In this document: positions 50,905 through 60,187 of the stretch, in pieces | How positions within the stretch are numbered: position 1 is the stretch's first letter | Layout of the letters: the number at the start of each line of letters is the position of its first letter | NCBI RefSeq assembly: GCF_018919385.1 | Contig: NZ_JAHLMF010000018.1 | Span: 28,829-92,828 of the forward strand | Reading direction: 5' to 3' | DNA length: 64,000 bases | Origin: Geomonas diazotrophica | Lineage (GTDB): Bacteria; Desulfobacterota; Desulfuromonadia; Geobacterales; Geobacteraceae | Notes under the pieces: generated by a model | The model's input: the letters and a program-made list of their open reading frames with translations, nothing else | Told to the model about the DNA's origin: nothing | Databases searched by the model: none | Made by a program: the position numbers and the translations under genes

Positions 50905-52080
50905 TCATACAGCATCGTCTATGTCTTTCTGAGGCCTCACCAGCATGATAAGCAGGAGTGCAGCCACACCGGCGAGCGATGCTCCAAAGAGAAAAGGCGC
51001 GACGTTCCCCTCGTACTGCCAGATGCCGCCGAAGATGAGGCTCGCGGGCAAGGCGCCCGCGCCGATCGCGAAGTTGTACCAGCCAAAGGCGGCCCCCCGC
51101 TGCGTCGGTTGCGCCATGTCCACCAGAAACGCCTTCTCCACCCCTTCCGTGAGCCCGAAGAAGAGGCCATACACGCCGAAGAGGAGCCAGATCTGCCATT
51201 CGCTCCGGGCCACGCCGAAGCCGAGGTAGGAGAGTGCATAGACGCACCACCCCGCAACGATCACCGACCTCCTGCCGATCCGGTCGGAAAGGGCGCCGAA
51301 AGGCATGTTGGATAGCATCTTGACCAGATGAAAGAAGGCCCACAAAAGCGGGAGGCGATAGGAAGGGGTGCCGACGGCGCCGGCCTTGAGCAGCAAAAAG
51401 GCATCGGAGGAGTTGCCCAGGGTGAAGAGGAACAGGATGACGAGGTATCTCCTGAGCCCCCCCGGCGGCAGCATTGCCAGCTGCAGCCGCGCCTTCGGCT
51501 CCGGCGTGCGCTCGGTCTCGGTCACCTTCCAGGCGATCAGGAGGATGGCCACCACCCCGGGTATCCCCGCCAGCCAGAACAGCTGGCGCAGGTCCTTCAC
51601 GAAAAAGGCGAGCAGGAAGGTGGCCAGAAGCGGCCCCACCAGGGCCCCGGCGTGGTCCATGGAGCGGTGGAAGCCGTAGGCCTTGCCGCGCAGCGACGGG
51701 TCCACCGAGTCGGCGATGAGCGCGTCGCGCGGAGAAGTGCGGATACCCTTGCCGACCCGATCGCCGGTGCGTATCAGCAATACCGCCAGAGGTGAGGCCG
51801 CGCTCCCTATCAGGGGGCGCATCAGCGCCGACAGGGAGTACCCCATCAATACCAGGCGCTTCCTGCGACGCACCCGGTCCGAAGCTATCCCGGAAAAAAG
51901 TTTCAGCAGGGAGGCGGTTGATTCGGCGACACCTTCGATGACACCGAGAAAGGCAGGACCTGCCCCGAGCATGCCGGTGAGAAACAGGGGCAGCAGCGGG
52001 TATATCATCTCACTGGAGACGTCGGTGAAGAAGCTGACCAGCCCCAGTATGAACACGTTGCCCGTTATGCCTGTGAACAC
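50905..52080 (-). CDS. MFS transporter
   Basis: The 391-residue protein has about 12 hydrophobic segments and the MFS loop motifs SDRVRRRKRLVLMGY after helix 2 and SDRIGRRSVIVAG in the second half. DRVGKGIRTSPRDALIADS is typical of a subgroup of bacterial MFS proteins with unknown substrates. GTG 52080 follows GGAGGTGCG and starts directly before the first helix (FTGITGNVFILGLVSFFTD). The ORF can be extended upstream to 52152 without a ribosome site. No operon partner is visible. Confidence 0.85.
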   Translation of the reverse strand: MFTGITGNVFILGLVSFFTDVSSEMIYPLLPLFLTGMLGAGPAFLGVIEGVAESTASLLKLFSGIASDRVRRRKRLVLMGYSLSALMRPLIGSAASPLAVLLIRTGDRVGKGIRTSPRDALIADSVDPSLRGKAYGFHRSMDHAGALVGPLLATFLLAFFVKDLRQLFWLAGIPGVVAILLIAWKVTETERTPEPKARLQLAMLPPGGLRRYLVILFLFTLGNSSDAFLLLKAGAVGTPSYRLPLLWAFFHLVKMLSNMPFGALSDRIGRRSVIVAGWCVYALSYLGFGVARSEWQIWLLFGVYGLFFGLTEGVEKAFLVDMAQPTQRGAAFGWYNFAIGAGALPASLIFGGIWQYEGNVAPFLFGASLAGVAALLLIMLVRPQKDIDDAV

Positions 52081-52240
52081 GTCGCACCTCCAGGGTTTCA
52101 GTCTAACCCCAACGGGAGCATGAAACAACAGGCCGGCAGCCGATGCAATCATAATTAAAACAAATCAATTCTATTGACATTTGTGGCCGGATTTATTACC
52201 TATCTTTGAACCAAAAACCTTTAGGAACGGAGGCAAAGAC

Positions 52241-53044
52241 ATGGACAAGAAAACTGGTTTCATCGGCGGCGGCAACATGGCGGAGGCGATCATCAAGGGG
52301 CTTCTGGCCGGGGGCGTGCCGGCGGCGGAACTCGCCGTGTCCGAGCCGTCCGAGGCGCGCCGCAACCTGCTTGCCGAGCGCTACGGCGTGCAGGTCCTGG
52401 CCGACAACGCGGAGCTGTGCCGCATGAGCGACACCATCATCCTCGCGGTGAAGCCCCAGGTTGCGCCCCAGGTGCTCGGCGCGCTCGGCGCCGGTCTCAC
52501 CGACAAGCTCTTCATCTCGATCATGGCGGGGGTCAAAAGCGCCGCCATCGAGGGTATGCTCGGCTCCGGCGCCCGCGTGATCCGGGTGATGCCCAACACG
52601 CCGGCCCTGGTCCTCCAGGGAGCTTCCGCCATCTCCCGCGGTTACCACGCAACCGAAGACGACCAGGTCCTGGCCCGCAGGATATTCGACCTGGTCGGCA
52701 CCACCTGCGTGGTGGACGAGAAACTGCTCGACGCCGTCACCGGCGTTTCCGGAAGCGGCCCGGCCTACGTGCTCACCTTCATCGAGGCGCTCAGCGACGC
52801 CGGGGTCAAACACGGCCTCACCCGGGACATCGCCACCGCCCTGGCCGCCCAGACCGTCTACGGCACCGCGAAGCTCCTTTTGGAAAGCCACGAGCACCCG
52901 GCGGTCCTGAAAAGCAACGTGGCCTCCCCGGGGGGAACCACCATCGCCGCCATGCACTCCCTGGATCGCGACGGCTTCCGCGCCGCCACTATCAACGCCG
53001 TCGACGTCTGCGTGGCTCGCTCCAAGGAACTGGGGGAGAGATGA
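52241..53044 (+). CDS. proC: Pyrroline-5-carboxylate reductase
   Basis: The 267-residue enzyme reduces pyrroline-5-carboxylate to proline with NAD(P)H. It has the N-terminal dinucleotide motif GFIGGGNMAEAI, the VKPQ segment, VMPNTPALV and the C-terminal signature around VSGSGPAYVLTFIEAL and SPGGTTIAAMHSLD. GGAGG precedes ATG 52241. Its stop codon overlaps the acylphosphatase start by four bases (ATGA), so the genes are coupled. Confidence 0.96.
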   Translation: MDKKTGFIGGGNMAEAIIKGLLAGGVPAAELAVSEPSEARRNLLAERYGVQVLADNAELCRMSDTIILAVKPQVAPQVLGALGAGLTDKLFISIMAGVKSAAIEGMLGSGARVIRVMPNTPALVLQGASAISRGYHATEDDQVLARRIFDLVGTTCVVDEKLLDAVTGVSGSGPAYVLTFIEALSDAGVKHGLTRDIATALAAQTVYGTAKLLLESHEHPAVLKSNVASPGGTTIAAMHSLDRDGFRAATINAVDVCVARSKELGER

Positions 53045-53316
53045 AAATAAGAGCCACGCTTATCGTGCGGGGAAGGGTACAGGGGGTGGCTTTCCGTCAC
53101 CACACCGCCCGCACCGCACAGCAGCACGGCGTGACCGGTTGGGTCCGCAACCTCCCCGACGGCTCCGTCGAGGCGTGCTTGGAAGGCGAGGAAGCAGACG
53201 TACTGGCGATGGTGCAGTGGTGTCGCAGAGGGCCGGAATTGGCCAGGGTGGACGAATTGAATGAAAAGCTGGGAGAATACACCGGGGAGTTCACCGGTTT
53301 TCAGGTAAGGGGATAG
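53041..53316 (+). CDS. acyP: Acylphosphatase
   Basis: This 91-residue enzyme hydrolyses carboxyl-phosphate bonds such as acetyl phosphate or carbamoyl phosphate. It has the family signature GRVQGVAFRHHTARTAQQ with the catalytic arginine and GWVRNLPDGSVEA with the catalytic asparagine. Length is normal. It overlaps proC by four bases upstream and the thioredoxin-fold gene begins three bases after its stop, so the three genes form one unit. Confidence 0.95.
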   Translation: MKIRATLIVRGRVQGVAFRHHTARTAQQHGVTGWVRNLPDGSVEACLEGEEADVLAMVQWCRRGPELARVDELNEKLGEYTGEFTGFQVRG

Positions 53317-53318
53317 TG

Positions 53319-53822
53319 ATGCGTAAAGCAAGCAGCGGTTTGTTCAGGCGCCTGGGCCTTTGGCTCGTCGCGCCCCTCCTTTTGATGGTCCTTGTCTCGG
53401 CAGCCTCCGCCAGGGACCTCGACCTCAGCAAGGCGGTGAAGGTAGGAAACGGCAAGATCATGGTGATAGAGTTCACCGACCCGGACTGCCCCTTCTGCAG
53501 GAAGGCCGAGGCCTATTTCCAAAAGCGCAGCGATGTCACCCGATACATCTTCTTTATTCCCCTGAAAAGCCATCCAGCCTCCAAGGGGAAGGTGCAGTAC
53601 ATCCTCTCCGCGAAGGACAAGGAGAAGGCCTACCTGGAGGTGGCGGCCGGCACGGCCGACAGGTGGAAATTGTCGGAGGTCACTCCCGAGGGAGTCGCGC
53701 TGCAACAGGAGCACGAGCAGATCGCGAAAGAGCACGGCATGAACGCGACCCCCATCTTCATGGTCTACGGCAGCGTCGTCAGGGGCTTCGACCTGAACAA
53801 GCTGGTGCCGCTATTGAAATAA
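53319..53822 (+). CDS. Exported DsbC/DsbA-like thioredoxin-fold protein
   Basis: The 167-residue precursor has a signal peptide ending near residue 32 (SAASA) and a thioredoxin-fold domain with active site Cys57-Pro-Phe-Cys60 (DPDCPFC) and the cis-proline ATPIFMVYG. No dimerisation domain of classical DsbC is present. It should work in the periplasm as a disulfide isomerase or reductase, which would matter for the many exported cytochromes of this organism. AAGGGGA lies 7 bases before ATG 53319; GTG 53316 is an alternative. Confidence 0.85.
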   Translation: MRKASSGLFRRLGLWLVAPLLLMVLVSAASARDLDLSKAVKVGNGKIMVIEFTDPDCPFCRKAEAYFQKRSDVTRYIFFIPLKSHPASKGKVQYILSAKDKEKAYLEVAAGTADRWKLSEVTPEGVALQQEHEQIAKEHGMNATPIFMVYGSVVRGFDLNKLVPLLK

Positions 53823-53880
53823 AAGGCTGGGGCTAGGGACTGGGGGCTAAGTAAAGCCCCGTCCCCAGTTCCAGCCTGTC

Positions 53881-54104
53881 CAGCCTCAGCCTCAGTCTCA
53901 GTCTCAGTCTCAGTCTCAGTCTCAGTCTCAGTCTCAGTCTCAGTCTCAGTCTCAGTCTCAGTCTCAGTCTCAGTCTCAGTCTCAGCCTCAACCCTCAGCC
54001 TCAACCCTCAGCCTCAACCTCAGCCTCAACCTCAGCCTCAACCTCAGCCTCAACCTCAACCTCAACCTCAACCTCAACCTCAACCTCAACCTCAACCTCA
54101 ACCT
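53881..54104. repeat. Hexanucleotide microsatellite (CAGTCT / CAGCCT / CAACCT)
   Basis: Fifteen uninterrupted CAGTCT units occupy 53893-53982, preceded by two CAGCCT units. After them CAGCCT and CAACCT units alternate and finally CAACCT alone runs to about 54104. Two units near 53990-54006 have an extra C. The array lies between two convergent genes and supplies the stop codon of the minus-strand radical-SAM gene. Confidence 0.95.
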
Positions 54105-55438
54105 TTGCCTTTGCCTTTAATAGGCCACCCCTTCTCGAACCCGTCCGGGAAGAACCGCTCCCTGGTGCGGTTGAAGTAGCCGTACTGGATCCGCGGGAAG
54201 GCCTTCTTCACCTCCTGCAACATCCGGTACATGCCGACCCCGCGCTTTTGCACACCCATTCTCTCGTTGTAGAAGGCGGGATCGATGGAAAGGTTCCTCA
54301 TCTGCAGCATGTCCACCCCGGTCTTCTCGATGAACTTCAAAAGCGCCTCGAGCTCGGAGGGGCTGTCGGTGACCCCCGGGGAGACCAGGTAGTTGATCAT
54401 CGTGAAAAGCCCCTTCTGCTTCGCCGCCTGGACCGATTCGACCACGTCGGCGAAACGGTACCCCTTGGGCCGGTAGTAGCTGTTGTAGAACCCTTCCTGC
54501 ACCGAATTCATCGAGAAGCGCATGGAGTCCATGCCGGCATCGCAGAGCATGCGGACCCGGTCGGGGATGGAGCCGTTGGAGTTGAAGTTGACCGTGCCGC
54601 GCGAGGTCCCGGCCTTGAGCCTCCGGGTCGCCTCGGCGATGGTGTCCGCCTGCATGATCGGGTCCCCCTCGCACCCCTGCCCGTAGGAGACGATCGGCTC
54701 CGGCGCCTGCAAAAGGTGCGGCAGCATGAGCTCGACGATCTCCTCCGGCGTCGGGACGAAGGGGATGCGCTCGTGGTTGGACGGGCAGCAGTCGGAAGGC
54801 TGCAGGCTGATGCACCCAAGGCAACGCGAGTTGCAGACCGGCGAGGTCGGAATGGGCGCCTCCCACCTGCGGAAGAAGAGGTTCTTGGCGGCAAAGCAGT
54901 GGTAGTCGACGGCGCAGCGGGACAGCTGCTCTATGAGCCGGTTCTTGGGGAACTCGGCCAGCATGCTCCGCACCAGCGGATCGAGCTTTCTGTCGTCGTA
55001 GTTCTTGGGGAGCCAGTTCTCGTTGTCGTCCACGCGGGTTGCGGCCACCACGAAGCACTCCCTCTCCTCGTCCCACCCCACGGCGGTGTAGGACCAAAGC
55101 GGGAGATGCACCTTCTTCTTGCTGTAGTCGCAGGCGGGGAGCAGGGTGCGCATGTATCCCGGGGCCATGAAGGCGGAAACGGCCTGGATCTTCATGCTGC
55201 GCCGCCCCTCCCTGACCTGGCTCAGCGTCACGAAGCTTCCCTGGTCCTCGTCCCAGGCGATGGGTGGGGTGTCGGGTATGGTGAACAGGCGGCTGTCGTC
55301 CGGCAGCGGGATCAGTTCGACCGATTCCGGCAACACAGCCTCGTCGGCGCTCATCCCCGCCATGGTGAGATAGGGATGGTCGTAGATGTTGCCCTGGCTG
55401 TCGGCGTAGAGCAGTTTCGGTAGTTTCTTTGCTTTCAT
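54098..55438 (-). CDS. Radical-SAM protein of unknown function
   Basis: The 446-residue protein has an N-terminal domain of about 190 residues (a dozen strands, no known family) and a radical-SAM core whose cluster motif CX3CX2C is CNSRCLGC at roughly residues 205-212, followed by SYGQGCEGDPIM and FNSNGSIP. The far C-terminus reads KGKGKG and its stop codon is part of the adjacent microsatellite. ATG 55438 has AGGA upstream. The substrate is unknown; no co-transcribed partner is seen. Confidence 0.8.
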   Translation of the reverse strand: MKAKKLPKLLYADSQGNIYDHPYLTMAGMSADEAVLPESVELIPLPDDSRLFTIPDTPPIAWDEDQGSFVTLSQVREGRRSMKIQAVSAFMAPGYMRTLLPACDYSKKKVHLPLWSYTAVGWDEERECFVVAATRVDDNENWLPKNYDDRKLDPLVRSMLAEFPKNRLIEQLSRCAVDYHCFAAKNLFFRRWEAPIPTSPVCNSRCLGCISLQPSDCCPSNHERIPFVPTPEEIVELMLPHLLQAPEPIVSYGQGCEGDPIMQADTIAEATRRLKAGTSRGTVNFNSNGSIPDRVRMLCDAGMDSMRFSMNSVQEGFYNSYYRPKGYRFADVVESVQAAKQKGLFTMINYLVSPGVTDSPSELEALLKFIEKTGVDMLQMRNLSIDPAFYNERMGVQKRGVGMYRMLQEVKKAFPRIQYGYFNRTRERFFPDGFEKGWPIKGKGKG

Positions 55439-55485
55439 GTTTATCCTGTGAAAACCGTTAGCCACGAGCTTGCGGGACGTAGCGT

Positions 55486-55617
55486 CGCGGAGGCTCGAGA
55501 ACTTCTGAGACAATCCGAGAACTGCAAAAAGCAGGGTTAGAAACTAGCCAAAGACTTTGAACTAACAAAAGCCTCCGGGGTTGTGCCTTTCTCAGAAGTC
55601 CTCAGATTTTCTCCGTG
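55486..55617. repeat. Imperfect inverted repeat around CTTCTGAG
   Basis: ACTTCTGAG at 55501-55509 is repeated in reverse as CTCAGAAGT at 55591-55599, with weaker similarity extending outward (CGGAGG and CTCCG). It is of the MITE-like intergenic type. The remainder of the 55439-55770 gap holds no gene that I can support. Confidence 0.45.
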
Positions 55618-55770
55618 GCCAATGGTTTGGGTTTTATTTCCGCGGCCGCCTACAGTAACAAAAAACCGTGGCGCGGGCAAGGGATGCATCCCGTACCGCT
55701 CTGGGCGCCGCTGCACCGCTGCCACCATTTTTCTGGCAACGCCTCCTCTAATCGGCTACAATCCCCGCCC

Positions 55771-57447
55771 ATGAAGATCCTGCTCGCCACCCTGCATGCC
55801 AAGTACGTCCACGCCTCCCTGGCCCTCCCCTATCTCGCCTCGGCATCTGCTACCCTCCCCGGCCTTGAGTGCGGCATCCTGGAGCTGACGATCAACGAAC
55901 AGCCGGACCAGTTGCTGGCGAAGCTTTACGCCGAGCGTGCAGACGTGGTCATGTTCTCCTGCTACATCTGGAACACCGAACTGACGCTGAAGCTGGCCTC
56001 TGATCTGAAGCAGCTTGCACCCGACACCTTCATCGTCCTGGGCGGCCCGGAAGTCTCCTTCGGCTCCTTCGACATGATGGTGCGCAACGGCGCCATCGAC
56101 TGCATCGTGCGCGGCGAGGGGGAGCAAAGCTGCCGCGAACTGCTCCAGGCCCTGGACGGGGGCATGCCGCTGGACGACATCGCCGGGATCACCTACCGCG
56201 AGGGCGAGGAGGTGATCGCCAACCCCGAACGCCTCGCGCTCGCCGAGCTGGACCGGATCCCCTCCCCCTTTGCGGCCGGGCTCGTCGATCTGGGAAAGCC
56301 GCTGGTCTATTACGAGACCTCGCGCGGCTGTCCATTCTCCTGCGCCTTTTGCATGTCTTCCATCGAGAGCGGCGTCCGCTCCTTTTCCCTGGAGAGGACC
56401 AAGGGGGATCTCCTGCTGCTCATGGAAGCCGGGGTGCAGACCGTGAAGCTCGCCGACCGCACCTTCAACTACGACGCCAGGAGGGCGGACGAGATCTGGC
56501 GCTTCATCCTCGAGCACAACCGCGGCAGCAAGTTTCATTTCGAGATAGCGGCGGAACTGCTGACCGAGGACAACCTGGCCCTGCTCGCGCAGGTGCCGGC
56601 GGGGATGTTCCGTTTCGAGATAGGGGTTCAGTCGGGCGGTGAGGAGACGCTGGCCAAGGTGGAAAGGACATCGAGTCTCGAAAAGCTGTACGCCAACGTG
56701 GAACGACTCAAATCTGCGACGGGGGTTACCGTGCATCTCGACCTGGTGGCCGGGCTGCCGGGTGAATCCCTTGAAGGATTTCTGGCTTCGGTGCAGGGGC
56801 TCTTCGCGCTCAACGCCGACCACATCCAGGTCGAGCCGTTGAAGGTCCTGAAGGGGACGGCCATGCGGGGCATCGCGCGCAAGGAAGGGTACGCCTACTC
56901 GGAGGCCGCCCCCTACAAGATTCTGCGCACACCCTGGCTCAGCTTCGAGGAGATCAGGCGCATCGAAGGCATCAGCCGGCTCCTGGACCTGGTCTACAAC
57001 AGCGGCAGGTTCGCTGCGACGCTGCAGGTATTCGCCACCGACCGCCCTTTGTCACGGCTCTTCAACGAGGCGGCGCAGTTCTTCGACTCGGCCGGGTTCT
57101 TGACCAACACCCTCTCCCTTGCCTCGCTCTTCGATGCCCTTTGGCGTTTCGTGGCCGAGTGGAGCGACGGGGAACAACGGGAGCGCCTGCGCGACGCGCT
57201 CTGCTTCGATTTCTGCCTGACCGGCTACCCCGGGGGCAACCTGCCCAGTTTCTTCGCCGGCGGGCAGGAGCAGGGCGAACCCGGCGTGCCCTTGCGCCTG
57301 GAGTCGAAGCCGGGCGAACGCGTCCGCTATTACCGCCGTACCTTCGCCAGGGATTACCGCTGCACTCCCTGGTGCGAAGGGCCCGCCACGATCACCTTCG
57401 TCTACCGCTCCGCCCTGGGTGCCGGACTCCGGGTGCAGGTACTCTAG
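55771..57447 (+). CDS. B12-binding-domain radical-SAM protein
   Basis: The 558-residue protein starts with a cobalamin-binding-like Rossmann domain (about residues 1-140, with VLGGPEVSFG). The radical-SAM core follows, whose CX3CX2C motif is CPFSCAFC near residue 190, preceded by YYETSRG. A C-terminal region of about 180 residues of the DUF4080 type ends the protein. The class includes methyltransferases and ring-forming enzymes; the reaction here is unknown. ATG 55771 was chosen over the longer open frame because MKILLATLHAKYVHASLALP is the usual start of this family. No strong ribosome site is seen. Confidence 0.85.
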   Translation: MKILLATLHAKYVHASLALPYLASASATLPGLECGILELTINEQPDQLLAKLYAERADVVMFSCYIWNTELTLKLASDLKQLAPDTFIVLGGPEVSFGSFDMMVRNGAIDCIVRGEGEQSCRELLQALDGGMPLDDIAGITYREGEEVIANPERLALAELDRIPSPFAAGLVDLGKPLVYYETSRGCPFSCAFCMSSIESGVRSFSLERTKGDLLLLMEAGVQTVKLADRTFNYDARRADEIWRFILEHNRGSKFHFEIAAELLTEDNLALLAQVPAGMFRFEIGVQSGGEETLAKVERTSSLEKLYANVERLKSATGVTVHLDLVAGLPGESLEGFLASVQGLFALNADHIQVEPLKVLKGTAMRGIARKEGYAYSEAAPYKILRTPWLSFEEIRRIEGISRLLDLVYNSGRFAATLQVFATDRPLSRLFNEAAQFFDSAGFLTNTLSLASLFDALWRFVAEWSDGEQRERLRDALCFDFCLTGYPGGNLPSFFAGGQEQGEPGVPLRLESKPGERVRYYRRTFARDYRCTPWCEGPATITFVYRSALGAGLRVQVL

Positions 57448-57553
57448 GCCCGCCTCCCTTTCCGCCGCACTCCCCCCGCTTGCACTCTCGGCGCAGCAGG
57501 CGATACTAAACGCTTAGCGTTTTCCAATCAAGCCATGCCGCAGCGGAGAGACC

Positions 57554-57796
57554 ATGGAATACTTCACGGTTTGCTGCCAGCGCAGGGGAAGCGTCTCGCT
57601 GGATGGGGCCTACCAGGGCGAGAACAAGGACGGCGACACGCCCCGGGTGTTCCGGTGCAACGCCGGACTGCACGACATTTCGCTGCGGTGCCGCGTGGGT
57701 CAGAAATGCAGGGAGATGACCCAGAGGGTTACCATCTGTGGCACCAACGCCATCGTCCCCCTGGTGGTCCGTTTCTTCTGCGACCTGCAGCAGTAG
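57554..57796 (+). CDS. Small cysteine-rich hypothetical protein (80 aa)
   Basis: I do not recognise a family. The 80-residue protein has seven cysteines (CC near residue 7, then single cysteines to the C-terminus) and no signal peptide. GGAGAG precedes ATG 57554. A perfect palindrome AAACGC-TTA-GCGTTT at 57508-57522 lies just upstream and could be an operator. The gene is convergent with pepD, whose end is 3 bases away. Confidence 0.6.
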   Translation: MEYFTVCCQRRGSVSLDGAYQGENKDGDTPRVFRCNAGLHDISLRCRVGQKCREMTQRVTICGTNAIVPLVVRFFCDLQQ

Positions 57797-57799
57797 CGG

Positions 57800-59254
57800 C
57801 TACTGCGCGGTTTTCAGTATCTCTTGCACGAACCTCCAGTACCTGGCCACGCTCTCGATATAGACCCGTTCGTCAGGCGAATGCACCTTCTCCATGTTCG
57901 GCCCGAACGACACCATGTCCATGCCGGGAATGCGCTCTCCGATGATGCCGCATTCCAGCCCGGCGTGGATCGCCTTCACCTCCGGTTCCTTCTGGTAAAG
58001 ATCCCGGTAGCACCTTTGCGCCAGCTTCAGTATCGGCGAGTCGATGTTCGGCTGCCACCCCGGGTACCCCTCGCTCACCTCGACCACGGCGCCACCCAGC
58101 TCCAGGATGGACTGGACCGTCTCCACCACCTCGTTCAACCGCGAAGCGCTGGAGCTGCGCTGGCTCGTTACCAGGACCAACGCGTCCTTTTCCGTGCCGA
58201 TCACCGACACGTTGGTGGATGTCTCGACCAGCCCGGCAATCTCGGCGCTCATGCGCTGCACGCCACTGGGGAGGGCGGCTATCGTCTTCATCACCTGCCG
58301 CTGCAGCTGCAGATCCATTACCGTTGCCGGCCCCTCCTCGGCGCGTTCCAGGACCAGCTTCACCCCGGGATCGACCGTCGGCAGTTCGGCAAGAAAGGTC
58401 GCCGCGAGCTCCGTCACCACCGCCTGCGCCCTTGCCGCCTGCTCCGGCGCCAGGTAGATGATGGCGCCGCACTCCCTCGGAATGGCATTTCTCATGTTGC
58501 CGCCGTCGATGGTGGCCAGCCTCGCCCCCAGCTCAGCCAGCGGCACGAGCGCCCTGTTCAGGAGCTTGATGGCGTTGCCCAGCCCCTTGTCGATCTCGAG
58601 ACCGGAGTGCCCCCCCTTCAGCCCCTTTACGGCGAGTCGGAGCGCGCTCCAACCGGCAGGAGCGGCTTCCCTGGCCACGCCCCACCGCGCCACGGTATCC
58701 TTGCCGCCGGCGCAGCCGATATAGAGCGCCCCCTCCTCCTCGGAGTCGAGGTTCAAGAGGGTTCGGCTTGCCACCAGTTGAGGACTGAGGTTCTTCGCCC
58801 CGCGCAGCCCGGTCTCCTCCTCCACCGTGAAGAGGAGCTCCAGCGGACCGTGCTCCACGCTCTTGTCCTCCATGACGGCCAGAGAGGTGGCCACGCCGAT
58901 GCCGTTGTCGGCGCCGAGGGTGGTCCCGTTTGCGGTCAGCACCTCTCCCTGGCGTACCAGCTCGATGGGGTCTTTGAGAAAATCGTGCACCTTGTCCGCG
59001 TTCTTCTCGCAGACCATGTCCAGGTGAGACTGCAGGCAGATGCTGCGCACCCGCTCCTTCCCCGGCGTTGCCGGGAGCTTCACCACGATGTTGCCGCAGT
59101 CATCCTTGGCCCGCTCCAGCCCCAGTTGTCCGGCACGCTCCAGGATATACGCGCCGATGCGCTCCTCGTGTCCCGACGGCCTGGGCAGTGCCGAAATAGC
59201 AGCGAAGCAGTTCCAAAAGATGTGAGGTTCCATGCCACGAATCGCGTCAGTCAT
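57800..59254 (-). CDS. pepD: Aminoacyl-histidine dipeptidase (M20 family)
   Basis: The 484-residue metallopeptidase cleaves Xaa-His and other dipeptides in the cytoplasm. Zinc-ligand motifs of the M20 family are visible: SHLDMVCE, LGADNGIGVA, the catalytic glutamates in VEEETGLRGA, LDSEEEGALYIG and VHSPDERV. Length fits PepD. It is a single-gene unit with the M48 protease terminator lying upstream. Confidence 0.94.
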   Translation of the reverse strand: MTDAIRGMEPHIFWNCFAAISALPRPSGHEERIGAYILERAGQLGLERAKDDCGNIVVKLPATPGKERVRSICLQSHLDMVCEKNADKVHDFLKDPIELVRQGEVLTANGTTLGADNGIGVATSLAVMEDKSVEHGPLELLFTVEEETGLRGAKNLSPQLVASRTLLNLDSEEEGALYIGCAGGKDTVARWGVAREAAPAGWSALRLAVKGLKGGHSGLEIDKGLGNAIKLLNRALVPLAELGARLATIDGGNMRNAIPRECGAIIYLAPEQAARAQAVVTELAATFLAELPTVDPGVKLVLERAEEGPATVMDLQLQRQVMKTIAALPSGVQRMSAEIAGLVETSTNVSVIGTEKDALVLVTSQRSSSASRLNEVVETVQSILELGGAVVEVSEGYPGWQPNIDSPILKLAQRCYRDLYQKEPEVKAIHAGLECGIIGERIPGMDMVSFGPNMEKVHSPDERVYIESVARYWRFVQEILKTAQ

Positions 59255-59275
59255 GTCGGCTCCCGAATAAAGAAT

Positions 59276-59299
59276 TCCCCTGCAACGTCCTTGCAGGGG
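59276..59299 (-). terminator. Terminator after the M48 protease gene
   Basis: CCCCTGCAA and TTGCAGGGG form a 9-bp stem with a 5-base loop. On the minus strand it is followed by AATTCTTTATT, 40 bases after the protease stop. Confidence 0.75.
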
Positions 59300-59338
59300 A
59301 TGAAGGTGTATCTCGATGATCTTGGTACAGGCGAGGGG

Positions 59339-60145
59339 CTAGAGGTTCTTCACCTTGGCCTTCACCCTGGCGAACTCCTGGGTCGAGTCAGGCAGCCAAC
59401 TCTTGGGTGGCAGCTTGGAGATTTCCTGCTGGATATCCTTGATCCTGTCCACCGTCTCCGGGTGAGACGAGAAATACTTGGCGATACTGCCCGGCTGCCT
59501 CTCCTCCACGGCATCGAGTTTTCTGAAAAAGCTGACCATTCCCTGAGGGTTGTAGCCCGCCTTGTACATGGTCTCCACGCCGAGGTAATCGGCCTGGCTC
59601 TCCATCTCCCGGCTGTAGTACATGCCGCCGGCCTTGCCGAAGAGGTCGGCCGCGATCTTGGAAAGCTCGCCCCCCTGCCCCCCCAGCAGCAGGCTGACGA
59701 TGAGGCCGTACCCGTACTGCTGCGTCATCTGCCGGGTCGAATGCCTGGCCACCACGTGGTTCATCTCGTGCGCCATGACCGCCGCGAGTTCCGCCTCGCT
59801 GGCCGCCGCCTTGAGCAGACCGGTGTTGACGTAGGTGTGGCCTCCCGGGATGGCGAAGGCGTTGACGCTGTCATCCTGGACGACCTGGAAGGTAAAAGGG
59901 AAATCCTGCTTGCGCACCCCGGTCAGGAGCTTCCTCCCCACTCCGTCGATGTAGGCCTGCACCTCCGGGTCCCGCACCACCTTGTGCTGCTTCTCCACCT
60001 CCACCGCGAACTTGTCGCCCAAGTCCTTCTCCTCGGAGACCGAGATCATGTTGAAACCGCCCACCGAGGACTTGTTGACGGCACAGCCGCAGATGAGGGA
60101 AAGGCCCAGCAGGACGGGGAGAAATAGCCTTTTTAGGCAGTTCAT
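59339..60145 (-). CDS. M48 family metalloprotease, lipoprotein
   Basis: The 268-residue protein has a lipobox (LICGC, Cys21) and the zinc motif HEMNH at residues 126-130. The third ligand glutamate lies in REMESQADYLG, as in BepA/LoiP-like proteases. It is probably anchored in the periplasm and degrades or remodels outer-membrane proteins, a fitting job beside a barrel-type protein gene (60188-61681) on the same strand 42 bases upstream. Confidence 0.92.
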   Translation of the reverse strand: MNCLKRLFLPVLLGLSLICGCAVNKSSVGGFNMISVSEEKDLGDKFAVEVEKQHKVVRDPEVQAYIDGVGRKLLTGVRKQDFPFTFQVVQDDSVNAFAIPGGHTYVNTGLLKAAASEAELAAVMAHEMNHVVARHSTRQMTQQYGYGLIVSLLLGGQGGELSKIAADLFGKAGGMYYSREMESQADYLGVETMYKAGYNPQGMVSFFRKLDAVEERQPGSIAKYFSSHPETVDRIKDIQQEISKLPPKSWLPDSTQEFARVKAKVKNL

Positions 60146-60187
60146 CAGGGAACCTCCGAAACAGCGTATCGTTCAGTACGGGAGGAA

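Noticed and set aside
53765..54004. Frame encoding an ETETET peptide
   Set aside because: It is a translation of the hexanucleotide microsatellite.
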